This document shows positions 14,262 through 22,165 of a DNA stretch of 26,506 bases, one piece after another (positions within the stretch are counted from its first letter, which is position 1; every line of letters begins with the position of its first letter). Position numbers and translations under genes: made by a program. Source of the DNA: Oscillospiraceae bacterium (GTDB lineage: Bacteria > Bacillota_A > Clostridia > Oscillospirales > Oscillospiraceae). The stretch covers positions 1-26,506 of the forward strand of contig CADADE010000037.1 in the NCBI GenBank assembly GCA_902786615.1, given 5' to 3'. The notes below the pieces were generated by a model. That model was not told the DNA's origin. It worked only from the letters and a program-made list of their open reading frames with translations, and made no database searches.

Positions 14262-16118
14262 TTACACCTCCCACACGGTTTCATCCCCACAAATGTTCCG
14301 AATCTTCATTCGCAGTGGTTTATTTTCACTAGTGATCGTTCCGTCCCAGAAATCCTTGGTCTTGGCACCGTTGCGGATGACATAGCCGAGCTTGTCGATC
14401 TTGATCTCGCTGTCGGAGTGCCATTCGCCCGTGGCAGCGGTGCAGTCCAGGCTCAGGTACTCGATCAGCTCCAGGCCTTCGTCGCTGATCTCGATGGCTT
14501 TGAAGCCCTTCTTGCCGGCGTTGAGCAGAGCCTTTTCGTTATACTCGTGGATCTTGGTCATGACCCGGTCACTGAGAAACTTGTCCACCGTGACGCGCCA
14601 GCCGCCGAAGAGATCCTCGTGCATCTCATCGGTGTGCCACTCGGCATAGTCCCCGATGACCACATCGTCCAACACCGCTTTCAGATCCCGCAGCTCGATC
14701 TCCACCGTGGTACTGTCGTCCTCCCGGATGAAGCGCCGGATCTCGTCCTCGTTGGTAATGTCGATGTAATAGACAATGACCTTCTTCACATTGCCGTCCA
14801 GTTCCGGGATCGCCTGGTGGATGATGCGGTTCATGGTGACCTCATCCAGCAACTTGGAGGAAGAATCCATCAGGTTCGGCACATAGACCGGAACCATGCC
14901 CAGCTTGCTGTCAGAGATCGCACCCTCCCAGAAGGAGTCCAGAGAGTCCTCATTCTTTAGTCCGGGAATGAGGGCTTTAATCTTGTCCATGGTCTGCACC
15001 GGATTGCGGAAGAGCTGAACGCCGTCCTTAATCTCCAGCACGTCGAAGACCGCGCCGTCCGCTTTCAGCCGGTCACGGGTGGTCTGAATAGAATTGAGGC
15101 CGATATCGCAATGGATGAAGCGTCGCCCCAGCTTGGAGGCGACAGCCGCCGTCACACCGCTGCCGCCGAAGAAGTCGGCCACGAGCATATCAACATTGGA
15201 CGAAATGTTGATGATTCTATCTAGAAGAGCCTGCGGCTTCATGGTTGCATAGTCAATCTCCGCTCGTTCTTTTGCCATCGGGTTTACAAGTGGGATATCC
15301 AACCATGTATCATCTATTGCTTTGTCTGTTTGATCATAATATATTAGTTCGCCGTTCTCATCTTTCTTTTGAACGGCTTTCTTTTGTACAGGATCCCATA
15401 CTCTTGCCGTTTGCTTTCGCTGTTTATCGACAGCAATACGGATTTTATTGAAAGTGTACTCTTCTGAATTTGTATAAAACAAAAGAGTATCATGATTCAT
15501 TGGAAGACCGGAAGATTTCCCAGCAAACTTATTATAATGCCATACTATTTCATTTTTGAATTGATCCTCGCCAAAGATCTCATCCATCAGGATCTTAACA
15601 TAGTGGACAACATGCCAATCCAAATGCACATAAATCGACGCTGTCTCACTCATGACACTCTTGATTGCCATGAGATTTTCATACATCCAGTTGAGATATT
15701 TCTCCTTATCCCAGACGTCGCCGTACATCTTTTCTTCAAAGGCTTTGAGTTCGTCAATGTCAAGCTCCTGCTCGGCCTGGGCGATGGCCCCTGCAACCTT
15801 CGGATTGCGGCGGATATAAACCTGCTTGGCATAGTCGGCCCCGCTGGCAAAGGGCGGGTCGATATAGACCAGATCGACCTGGACACCCTGCTCTTTGAGA
15901 TAGGCGCAGGCGGAGACACACTCGCCTCGGATAACCAGGTTGCCGTCGGTATTGTCGCCCACGGTCTCCTGCTTCTCCATCTCATACAGGGGCATGCCCC
16001 GCTGCAAGACCGTGGAAACATTATCTGCGCCCTTGTATTTCAGTATCCGGTTGAAGTTCCCCAGCACCGCCTGTCCCTCGACTGGCTCCGGGATAAAAGG
16101 TATGTATTTAATCGGCAT
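14262..16118 (-). CDS. mod: Type III restriction-modification DNA methyltransferase (Mod)
   Basis: A 618-residue protein from the ATG at 16118, nine bases after GGAGG, overlapping the upstream gene by 11 bases. The catalytic motif DPPF (residues 87-90, in VYIDPPFASG) precedes the S-adenosylmethionine motif FFGGSG (316-321). That is the beta-class order of type III Mod enzymes, which methylate adenine N6. The usual length is 600-700. The target recognition domain should lie between the motifs (about 150-300). The DNA for that part (about 15200-15680) is visibly AT-rich compared with both flanks, so the specificity domain may have been exchanged. The C-terminal part (from TMDKIKALIPGLKNEDSLDS) is the usual Mod tail for binding Res. 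Mod protects host DNA and provides the specificity of the whole complex. Confidence 0.9.
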   Translation of the reverse strand: MPIKYIPFIPEPVEGQAVLGNFNRILKYKGADNVSTVLQRGMPLYEMEKQETVGDNTDGNLVIRGECVSACAYLKEQGVQVDLVYIDPPFASGADYAKQVYIRRNPKVAGAIAQAEQELDIDELKAFEEKMYGDVWDKEKYLNWMYENLMAIKSVMSETASIYVHLDWHVVHYVKILMDEIFGEDQFKNEIVWHYNKFAGKSSGLPMNHDTLLFYTNSEEYTFNKIRIAVDKQRKQTARVWDPVQKKAVQKKDENGELIYYDQTDKAIDDTWLDIPLVNPMAKERAEIDYATMKPQALLDRIINISSNVDMLVADFFGGSGVTAAVASKLGRRFIHCDIGLNSIQTTRDRLKADGAVFDVLEIKDGVQLFRNPVQTMDKIKALIPGLKNEDSLDSFWEGAISDSKLGMVPVYVPNLMDSSSKLLDEVTMNRIIHQAIPELDGNVKKVIVYYIDITNEDEIRRFIREDDSTTVEIELRDLKAVLDDVVIGDYAEWHTDEMHEDLFGGWRVTVDKFLSDRVMTKIHEYNEKALLNAGKKGFKAIEISDEGLELIEYLSLDCTAATGEWHSDSEIKIDKLGYVIRNGAKTKDFWDGTITSENKPLRMKIRNICGDETVWEV

Positions 16119-16941
16119 TGGATGTTTCCTCCGCTTTCAAAGTAATCAATAGACGCATGATGTTGCCAGTCTGATACATGAGATACTCAAGAACTTTTTG
16201 CTCAGTTTTGTCATGATGCTTTGCATAGGCATTCATAAAATTAGTGTATGCAAGCAGTAGAGTTTCCAGATTGTTGCTGATCTCTGCCGGGACACCTTGT
16301 GCTTTCAGATAACGACCATACTCCGCCTTGTTGTTCTCGAGGGTTTTGTCATTGCCAAAGAATTCTTTGAAAAAGGTTTCGAGAGCCTTTCTGAACTTGT
16401 CTGCGATATCGCTTGCTTTGTCGGGTTTACACTCAGCATAGTCTCGGAGAGCTTTGCTCCACCCCTTTTCGGTGTTCGGGTAAGCAATAAGCCACTGCAA
16501 AGGTGCTGATACTAAAGCTGAATCAAACTCCTCAACCCCTTTAGGGAAGATATACTTTCCGTCCTCATCGTCAAATATTTCAAATTGAATTTTCAATTCT
16601 TTCATTGCCGTACAAAGGAAAGAAAACAAATCTTCATTAGGAGTATTTTTCCGCAAACGATTATAGCAATTACAAAATTCAATGTATATTGAAATCAGGT
16701 CTATTTCGTCTTTAGTATTATCAAGGAGTTCACGAACTTCTAACAATTCCTCGTAAAAATCTTCATCTATTCGCTCTCCTATAGACGTCATAAACATCAT
16801 TAAATCATTATATGTATATTCAAATCTTGATGAACGATTTAAGAAGTCAATAAAATTAGTAAGCTTGTTTTTTAAGGCTTCAAATCTTTGCTTATCATTA
16901 AACCCAATCCCCAATTTCTCCCTGTAGTCAATCCACTTCAT
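16108..16941 (-). CDS. Unknown helical protein inside the type III RM operon, possible degenerate HEPN/Abi_C
   Basis: A 277-residue, AT-rich gene between res and mod. It overlaps res by 14 bases and mod by 11, so it is surely co-expressed. I do not recognise a family with certainty. The protein is predicted to be mostly alpha-helical. Near the C-terminus, YTNFMNAYAKHHDKTEQKVL followed by EYLMYQTGNIMRLLITLK resembles the RN-x-x-x-x-H helix of HEPN/Abi_C abortive-infection proteins. The Arg is replaced by Met, so an RNase activity is doubtful. It could be a Mod-Res coupling subunit, a regulator, or an abortive-infection effector. Base composition differs clearly from res and mod, which suggests a separate origin. 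Confidence 0.55.
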   Translation of the reverse strand: MKWIDYREKLGIGFNDKQRFEALKNKLTNFIDFLNRSSRFEYTYNDLMMFMTSIGERIDEDFYEELLEVRELLDNTKDEIDLISIYIEFCNCYNRLRKNTPNEDLFSFLCTAMKELKIQFEIFDDEDGKYIFPKGVEEFDSALVSAPLQWLIAYPNTEKGWSKALRDYAECKPDKASDIADKFRKALETFFKEFFGNDKTLENNKAEYGRYLKAQGVPAEISNNLETLLLAYTNFMNAYAKHHDKTEQKVLEYLMYQTGNIMRLLITLKAEETSNAD

Positions 16942-19834
16942 CTATTTGCCCTCCAAAAAACTCGTTTATCTTCTCCTGCGCTTTCACAATCCGCTCATGC
17001 TCCGGCAATGTATCCTCCAGATACAGATACTCAAATCGTGCATAACCGAACGCCTTGTTATTCTGCCGCAGGAACTCCGTCTCTGTGAAGCGGCGCTTGT
17101 CCTTGAAAGTAGGATCGTTGGCATAGATTTCTCCCTTGGTCTCCACGATGATCGCCTTGTGGATCTTGCCGTCTTTGCGCTGCAGGATCAGGAAGTCCGG
17201 CGTGTAGATACCGATATACAGCCACCGGCTGCCGCTTTGCTTGTAGCACTTGATCCTGAACTCAGTCATTGACCCGTCGCCGTTATAATACACTTCCAGG
17301 CCAAGCTGTTCGAGCTGCGTAAAGGCCAGCACCTCACCCAGAAATACCTGCTCAAAACCGCTGTCGGTATGATAGGGCAGATAATGAAAACTGCGGTCTT
17401 TCTGTGGATGAGCACTGTTTTGCTTGCGCAGGGTGTCGGCAATCGCACGGTTGGCCGCGCTGGCGTCTGCTTCCAGTGCTGCAATTGCAGCGGCAATCTC
17501 CGGCTTCATTTTCAGCTTGCCCTGATCATCCAGAACGATATTCTCAACCGTTTTTTGGTCAGGATAGAAGTCCTTCGGCTTTTCGGTGTACAGCGTTTCG
17601 TGCTTGGCTGTCATGGTCAGAAGGCTTGCTTCCTGAGGTATTACTTCTTCTGACGTCCGGAAGCTGCGTTTCTCAGCAAAAGCCTTACGGATATTCGCCT
17701 CTACGATCGCACGGGTATAACGGGAACTAAAAGTTCGGCTTCCGTCTTTTTCATAGGTGATGGTATCAAACACGCGGCGCAGCAGTTCGCGGTACGGTTT
17801 CATCTCCATCATCGAAAGCGTACCGAAACTGCCCTTGACGATTCCGTACAGCCAGGCGTCGAAGCTGGCATATTCCGTGCCGCGCTCGGCAGTGTCTTCC
17901 TCGATGCCTGTTGTCTTCATGCTGAAGTCCGTTGTGTAGATAATGGCGCTGTCGGTTTTTGCGCCGTCTGCAGCCGCGGGAATATATTTCTCCGGCGCGA
18001 GTTCTTCTGTCTGCTCTTCCGTGTAGCGGACGGCCAGCTGATAGAAGTCGATCTTCGGCAGCTTCAGGTGATCCATACGGTTATAACGGTTGATCAGTGT
18101 TTTGCTGTGATCAGCCGCGGCAAACTCTTTCAGGGAAATGTGCTGTGTTTGCTGCAGCTCTTCGTTGAGCATCTCCGCGTTGCTGTCGTTGAGATAGATC
18201 AGCGCGGTTTCCGGAGCGCCTTTCACGACCTGACGCAGACAGCGGCAAGAGGTCTGCAGCACCATATTCTTCGGGCAGTCGCCCTCCTGGGAGAGAACAA
18301 TGCCTGTCAGGCTGTGGCAGTCCCAGCCTTCCTTGCCGATTTGGACGAGGAGGACGATCCGCTTTTGGGAAATCGCCTTGTCCAGAATATCAAACTCCAT
18401 CTGGCTGTCGGCCGGGGCTTTGTATTTCTTCGCATTGGGATCTTTGCTGCTGGATTCCCGATAGAAGCGCAGAATACTGTCCTCGTTCAAGCCATATTCT
18501 CTGGCAACGCGCAGAACAAGCGGATATACGATCTCTTCGAGCTTGGGAATGGTTCCGCAGTAGATGGCCAATTTCGCCGTTGTTCCGTCCGGGTAGACCG
18601 TATCCTGATAGGCATCCAGAAATGCACGCACACCGTTCTCAATGATACGCTCGGTACTTGCGTGGGCCTCAATTTTGACCACGGGGCGCTTGAGAAAATT
18701 GCCAACACCTTCGATTAGCGGGTAGTAGTAGACGATATTGGTGATCTCCGCTGTAGCAACGGACAGGCCCTTCACTACGTCCACTTTCTCTGCCTTCTCC
18801 AGATAAGGCGTGCCGGAGAAGCCGATGACAGAGTTGACTGTTCTCCCGGCTGCCCAACGGTTGACCACGGCGCGGAGCTTGATCTCATCGCTGACGGCGT
18901 GATGTACCTCATCAATGAAAATGGCAAGGGAGGGCAGTTTGCCAATGAGATTACGCAGCTCGTTGGCCTGGCGATCGGCTTCATCCGCGCTGTCCTCAAA
19001 GAGACTGACCTGGCCCTTCTTCTCTTGAATGCGGTCAAGAATGACCTTCTCGGCATTGGTGACTGCCACAAGCCCGAACAGCTCGTCCAGCGGCTGGTGA
19101 TTGGCGATCTTTTGTACATTGGGGTTTTTCGTTTTGTTGGACTTGCTGGCTGTCTTGCGCTGATCCAACACCTCAAAGATGAGTTGGCGCTTTATATCCG
19201 AAGCGGCAGGTTCCGGCAACACCCAGGCCGGATCAAAGTTCTGGATGGTACGCAGACTCGGCACCACGGATGACTTCAGGCCAGAAGGAGCGAAGATGAT
19301 GAAGTTGTGCGCAAAGGCTGGGTTTTGCGGCTCGTTGGAGGCAAAGTACAGATCGAGATAGATAAACGCCGCCATAAGGTAAGTCTTACCTGCGCCCATG
19401 GGAAGGCTAAACAGATAATCGGAGTACGAGACGCCGTAGAAGGCAGAGGTGAAAAACTGCTCATAATCAATACTGGCCGGATCTTTGGCAATCTGATCCT
19501 GCAGCTTTTTGGAAACCTGTTCGCCGCTGTCATTGGTTTGGCTTGCGTATTCATAGAGCGCAGCTGCGGCGGGATTCCGGCGCAGAAAGTCCTTTACGCT
19601 GTCCGGCAGGGAGAGTTCCCCAATGTCCAGAGAATTAAAGGTTCCGGCCGAAAACAGCTCATACAGTGGTTTGCAATCGCATGCTACTTTCAGAAACAGG
19701 TAGGTCTTGATGGCATCCACTTGTGCGTCACGCATCTGCCCGGCCTTGCTGATATAGTCCACCAGAGCCCGCACGGAGCAATCGTCCGACGCGAACCACT
19801 GATCTCTTTTTCGTTCGATCATTTTATAAAACAC
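16928..19834 (-). CDS. res: Type III restriction endonuclease subunit (Res)
   Basis: A 968-residue protein. The start is a GTG at 19834 behind GAGGGGG; the in-frame ATG at 19822 is 20 bases away from it. Superfamily 2 helicase motifs occur in order: Walker A PMGAGKT (145-151), DEVHH for motif II, SGTP for motif III and QTSCRCLRQ for motif VI. Near the C-terminus TPDFLIL and IIVETKGE (about 878-900) give the PD-x(n)-ExK nuclease centre. Res translocates or slides on DNA using ATP and cuts about 25-27 bp from Mod sites in the Res-Mod complex. Here res is first and mod third, the reverse of the common mod-res order, with an unknown gene between. A weak promoter may lie in 19835-19910, but no clear boxes were found. 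Confidence 0.88.
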   Translation of the reverse strand: MFYKMIERKRDQWFASDDCSVRALVDYISKAGQMRDAQVDAIKTYLFLKVACDCKPLYELFSAGTFNSLDIGELSLPDSVKDFLRRNPAAAALYEYASQTNDSGEQVSKKLQDQIAKDPASIDYEQFFTSAFYGVSYSDYLFSLPMGAGKTYLMAAFIYLDLYFASNEPQNPAFAHNFIIFAPSGLKSSVVPSLRTIQNFDPAWVLPEPAASDIKRQLIFEVLDQRKTASKSNKTKNPNVQKIANHQPLDELFGLVAVTNAEKVILDRIQEKKGQVSLFEDSADEADRQANELRNLIGKLPSLAIFIDEVHHAVSDEIKLRAVVNRWAAGRTVNSVIGFSGTPYLEKAEKVDVVKGLSVATAEITNIVYYYPLIEGVGNFLKRPVVKIEAHASTERIIENGVRAFLDAYQDTVYPDGTTAKLAIYCGTIPKLEEIVYPLVLRVAREYGLNEDSILRFYRESSSKDPNAKKYKAPADSQMEFDILDKAISQKRIVLLVQIGKEGWDCHSLTGIVLSQEGDCPKNMVLQTSCRCLRQVVKGAPETALIYLNDSNAEMLNEELQQTQHISLKEFAAADHSKTLINRYNRMDHLKLPKIDFYQLAVRYTEEQTEELAPEKYIPAAADGAKTDSAIIYTTDFSMKTTGIEEDTAERGTEYASFDAWLYGIVKGSFGTLSMMEMKPYRELLRRVFDTITYEKDGSRTFSSRYTRAIVEANIRKAFAEKRSFRTSEEVIPQEASLLTMTAKHETLYTEKPKDFYPDQKTVENIVLDDQGKLKMKPEIAAAIAALEADASAANRAIADTLRKQNSAHPQKDRSFHYLPYHTDSGFEQVFLGEVLAFTQLEQLGLEVYYNGDGSMTEFRIKCYKQSGSRWLYIGIYTPDFLILQRKDGKIHKAIIVETKGEIYANDPTFKDKRRFTETEFLRQNNKAFGYARFEYLYLEDTLPEHERIVKAQEKINEFFGGQIDEVD

Positions 19835-20009
19835 GGGATAGGCCCCCTCGTTTCATGCTATTTTTATTTTCTCATATTTCCCAGCTTTTTTCAACTCTTC
19901 AACCCCTGATGCCCACTTAGTTGATGCCTAAGAGCATTTAGTCTTCCAAGTAATCTTTTTCTGGAGAGTTCTCGTACGGTCCCTTTCTATCCTTTGAATA
20001 ATATTTTTC

Positions 20010-20050
20010 AAAAAGACGGTCTGCTCTAACATGGAGCAAGCCGTCTTTTT
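20010..20050 (-). terminator. Terminator after the SprT-like gene
   Basis: AAAAAGACGG (20010-20019) pairs with CCGTCTTTTT (20041-20050), extended by CTGCTC/GAGCAA. On the minus strand the T-rich 3' arm is followed by GAAAAATATT. It separates the SprT-like gene from the res operon. Confidence 0.8.
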
Positions 20051-20053
20051 GCT

Positions 20054-20701
20054 TTACACATATTTCATTTGTTTCCCGCAGTCCATACACATGAGACGCA
20101 GGCCGTCTCGCGTAGCCCGGACGGATGCCCCGCAGCATGGGCATTGGAGCTTGCGGCTGTTGCCTTTTGGAGAAGTCCCGGCCGTGCCGGTTACCGCTGG
20201 CCCCCTGCCACCCAGGCCGGTGGCCTGCCAGCCCTCCAGTCTGGACATCTTGATTTCTCCCCATCCCTGCTCAAGGATAAATTCAATCAAGCCGTCCCCC
20301 GGTTCTGTCACGCTCCAGCCTACCCGAGGATCATAGGAAAGGATGAGGTCACGCGCCTCGGCCTCCGCTTTGAATCGCTTGTTGTGGTACTGCCCGGCTC
20401 GGCTGCAATCCTGAACGCCCTGCTGGATGTTCCATAGGTGCACCATTTCATGCTGCATGGTCGCCACGACGTTTTCGATAGGACGGTCAAGCGTGCCCGC
20501 GCCGATGTTGAGCTCGTGGCGCGTCTCGCCGTCCTCCCGCGCCCAAGACTTCGCCACCGTCACATGGCCGTAGGCTTTGGGCGTGCTTTGAATCGTGATG
20601 ACCGGTTCCTCGAGCCGCCCGCCGTAGTAATGTTCGTTGAGTGCTCTGAATATTTTTTCGAGATACCCGGCTGTGCGGCTGGTTTTGACTGTCTGCTTCA
20701 T
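20054..20701 (-). CDS. SprT-like zinc metalloprotein
   Basis: A 215-residue protein from the ATG at 20701, with GGAGG ten bases upstream. The early motif HYYGGRLEEPVITIQSTP and the HExxH centre in MQHEMVHLWNI, with the later RAGQYHNKRFKAEAEA, are typical of the SprT-like domain. The two His and the Glu would hold zinc. The C-terminus has a zinc ribbon, CPCC at the start and CMDC at the end, as in several bacterial SprT-like proteins. In eukaryotes SprT/Spartan proteases degrade DNA-protein crosslinks; the bacterial role is little known. In an element with an HUH protein that links covalently to DNA, removal of the covalent Rep adduct is a tempting but unproven role. Confidence 0.85.
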   Translation of the reverse strand: MKQTVKTSRTAGYLEKIFRALNEHYYGGRLEEPVITIQSTPKAYGHVTVAKSWAREDGETRHELNIGAGTLDRPIENVVATMQHEMVHLWNIQQGVQDCSRAGQYHNKRFKAEAEARDLILSYDPRVGWSVTEPGDGLIEFILEQGWGEIKMSRLEGWQATGLGGRGPAVTGTAGTSPKGNSRKLQCPCCGASVRATRDGLRLMCMDCGKQMKYV

Positions 20702-20771
20702 GTCGATCGTTCCTCCTATAATTTGATAATGCGCAGCGCGCTTGCGCTTGCGCGTCTCTGGTTACAGAGGC

Positions 20772-20871
20772 AATCGAAAAGAAAGCCAGCGTCAAGGGGA
20801 TCATGGAATAAATCAGTTCACAAACTGTTTTATGCCGTGAAAGCCCCTTTACGCTGGCTTTTCGTTCGATT
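20772..20871. repeat. Long imperfect palindrome (about 100 bp), candidate single-strand origin or structured RNA
   Basis: The arms 20772-20799 and 20844-20871 are complementary at 24 of 28 positions (core AAAGCCAGCGT). Nested inside, 20802-20818 and 20823-20839 form a second stem of 17 positions with two mismatches and a four-base loop (CACA). The whole folds into one long hairpin. It lies in the 248-base gap between the SprT-like and XRE genes, which holds no ORF of its own. Confidence 0.7.
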
Positions 20872-20877
20872 AGCAGC

Positions 20878-20911
20878 CCAGGCTGGGATCGCTAACACGA
20901 TTCCAGCCTGG
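20878..20911. repeat. Second hairpin, 14-bp stem
   Basis: CCAGGCTGGGATCG (20878-20891) pairs with CGATTCCAGCCTGG (20898-20911), one G-T pair, loop CTAACA. There is no T run on the minus strand that would make it a terminator of the XRE gene. It directly adjoins the long palindrome. Confidence 0.65.
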
Positions 20912-20949
20912 TGGTTTAGGAGTTTTTGTTCGTTGCCTGTAAACAGTGT

Positions 20950-21576
20950 TTAGCCGTCAATCTCATTAAAGTCGCCGAAAAGAGTGTCCTCTTCACAATC
21001 TGAGCGGTAAAAGGTTTCACCATAGAAGGAGTGGAAGGTGTCAGCGTTAAATAGCTCTATATCTATCGGTTTTTTTGATTTTGATAATTCTTCTTGCTTC
21101 CGGCTCAAATACCTAATTCTAATCTCATCAGCCGAAGCTGGGTAGCGGTCAGGCTCAAAACTCCGGGCAGCTTCATATTTGTCCCCATAATCTACTACAT
21201 CACATAAGATGCTTTTGATATTTGAGTCAGGAAATACCAAATCACCACTACTTGTAATATTTCCACCAGTTTGTTTTAGCAAAATCATGATCAGTTTAAG
21301 ACACTCTCCCGCATTGAGTTTTTCTATGTCCTGTGCGTATTCTGTTCTGCCGCACAGATCGTCAAGTGAAACATTTAATGCATCTGCGATTGCTACAGCA
21401 GAAGTCAAAGATGGCACTCTTCCCTCCTTACTACTATTATATCGGTCTGTGTTGACTCCACTTAGGGTTTTAAGTTTGTTCCTTGTTATTCCCTTCGTCT
21501 GTAATAACTCATCCAATTTTTTAGAAAAAACGCTTCGTACCCTATCCTCGCGGACCTGTTTTTTTGATCGATTCAT
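20950..21576 (-). CDS. XRE/Cro-family repressor of the element
   Basis: A 208-residue protein. The start is the ATG at 21576, eight bases after GGAGG; the GTG at 21585 overlaps that ribosome site. Residues about 14-70 are a Cro/C1-type helix-turn-helix: KKLDELLQTKGITRNKLKTL, then SGVNTDRYNSSKEGRVPSLT and AVAIADALNVSLDDLCGR. The C-terminal part (about 80-208) is of unknown fold, without a Ser-Lys autocleavage motif I can see. It is divergent from the replication/transfer operon, and its promoter is bracketed by TGACAG sites also present at the opposite promoter. It is probably the master repressor that keeps the element quiet and regulates itself. Confidence 0.82.
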   Translation of the reverse strand: MNRSKKQVREDRVRSVFSKKLDELLQTKGITRNKLKTLSGVNTDRYNSSKEGRVPSLTSAVAIADALNVSLDDLCGRTEYAQDIEKLNAGECLKLIMILLKQTGGNITSSGDLVFPDSNIKSILCDVVDYGDKYEAARSFEPDRYPASADEIRIRYLSRKQEELSKSKKPIDIELFNADTFHSFYGETFYRSDCEEDTLFGDFNEIDG

Positions 21577-21689
21577 TTTTTGCACCTCCGAAGAAACTGC
21601 TATCTGTCAGTAGATTCTTGAAAAGTTCGGTTTTTACTGCTAATTCGCAGTGTCTCATTGTCCTACCATGCCACACTGCACCAAAATTC

Positions 21690-21729
21690 TGACAGAAGTA
21701 TAATACCAAAAAAGCATTACTTCTGTCAA
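21690..21729 (-). promoter_or_regulatory. XRE promoter bracketed by an 11-bp inverted repeat
   Basis: TGACAGAAGTA (21690-21700) and TACTTCTGTCA (21718-21728) are perfect arms 17 bp apart. On the minus strand the same bases form -35 TTGACA (21729-21724) and -10 TATTAT (21705-21700), 18 bp apart. Each operator half thus overlaps one promoter box, which fits autorepression. A further CTGTCA is at 21604-21609. Confidence 0.65.
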
Positions 21730-21760
21730 GTAGCTGAAGAAAATGTAGTTATCCCGCTTT

Positions 21761-21790
21761 TTGACAGATACACATAAGGCGTAGTACATT
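21761..21790 (+). promoter_or_regulatory. Promoter of the replication/transfer operon
   Basis: -35 TTGACA (21761-21766), 18-bp spacer, -10 TACATT (21785-21790). The -35 box is part of TTGACAGATA, sharing TGACAG with the operators of the divergent XRE promoter. Confidence 0.55.
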
Positions 21791-21820
21791 ATACTCACCC
21801 AAAGGAAAGGAGGTATGTCG

Positions 21821-22069
21821 ATGACTTTGATTGGTTATGCCCGCAGCGATTTCCACGTCAAGGACACTGACACAACCGTGACTGGCTACAACATCTACAT
21901 TGCCCAGCCCATCGCCCCTGAGCGTGGCCGTGGCAAGAGCGTAGAGCGTTACTACATCACCGATGCTAAGCTCGCAGCTTGTGGAGTTGACCTTGCCAGT
22001 GCATACGGCAAGGACGTGCACGTCTATTTTAATCGCTACGGCAAGATCGACAGTCTGGCCTTGGCCTAA
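21821..22069 (+). CDS. Small conserved-type protein, possible ssDNA-binding accessory of Rep
   Basis: An 82-residue protein. The start is set at the ATG at 21821, seven bases after AGGAGG; the ATG at 21815 is next to the ribosome site and too close. The sequence suggests a small beta-barrel: GYNIYIAQPIAPERGRGKS, then YYITDAKLAACGVDL and YGKDVHVYFNRYGKIDSLAL. It has basic and aromatic residues that could bind nucleic acid. Size, strand pattern and position directly before a rolling-circle Rep recall the gene-V-type ssDNA-binding proteins of filamentous phages, but there is no clear sequence identity. It is the first gene of the rep-ftsK-xis operon. Confidence 0.6.
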   Translation: MTLIGYARSDFHVKDTDTTVTGYNIYIAQPIAPERGRGKSVERYYITDAKLAACGVDLASAYGKDVHVYFNRYGKIDSLALA

Positions 22070-22085
22070 GGCTTGACCTGACTGG

Positions 22086-22115
22086 CGGGGTGGGAGTTCT
22101 AAAACTCCCACCCCG
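22086..22115. repeat. Perfect 13-bp hairpin before rep: candidate double-strand origin or oriT
   Basis: CGGGGTGGGAGTT (22086-22098) and AACTCCCACCCCG (22103-22115) with the loop CTAA. No T run follows on the plus strand (TGAAAAAAG), so it is not a standard terminator for the operon. HUH Rep proteins often nick in or beside such hairpins close to their own gene. Attenuation of rep expression is the alternative. Confidence 0.55.
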
Positions 22116-22165
22116 TGAAAAAAGCAAATGACTTGACAATGTAACAACTTAGTGGAGGTTTCGAT

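Noticed and set aside
19938..20264. A 108-residue minus-strand frame overlapping the SprT-like gene
   Set aside because: Most of it lies out of frame inside the SprT-like gene and it runs through the terminator at 20010-20050.
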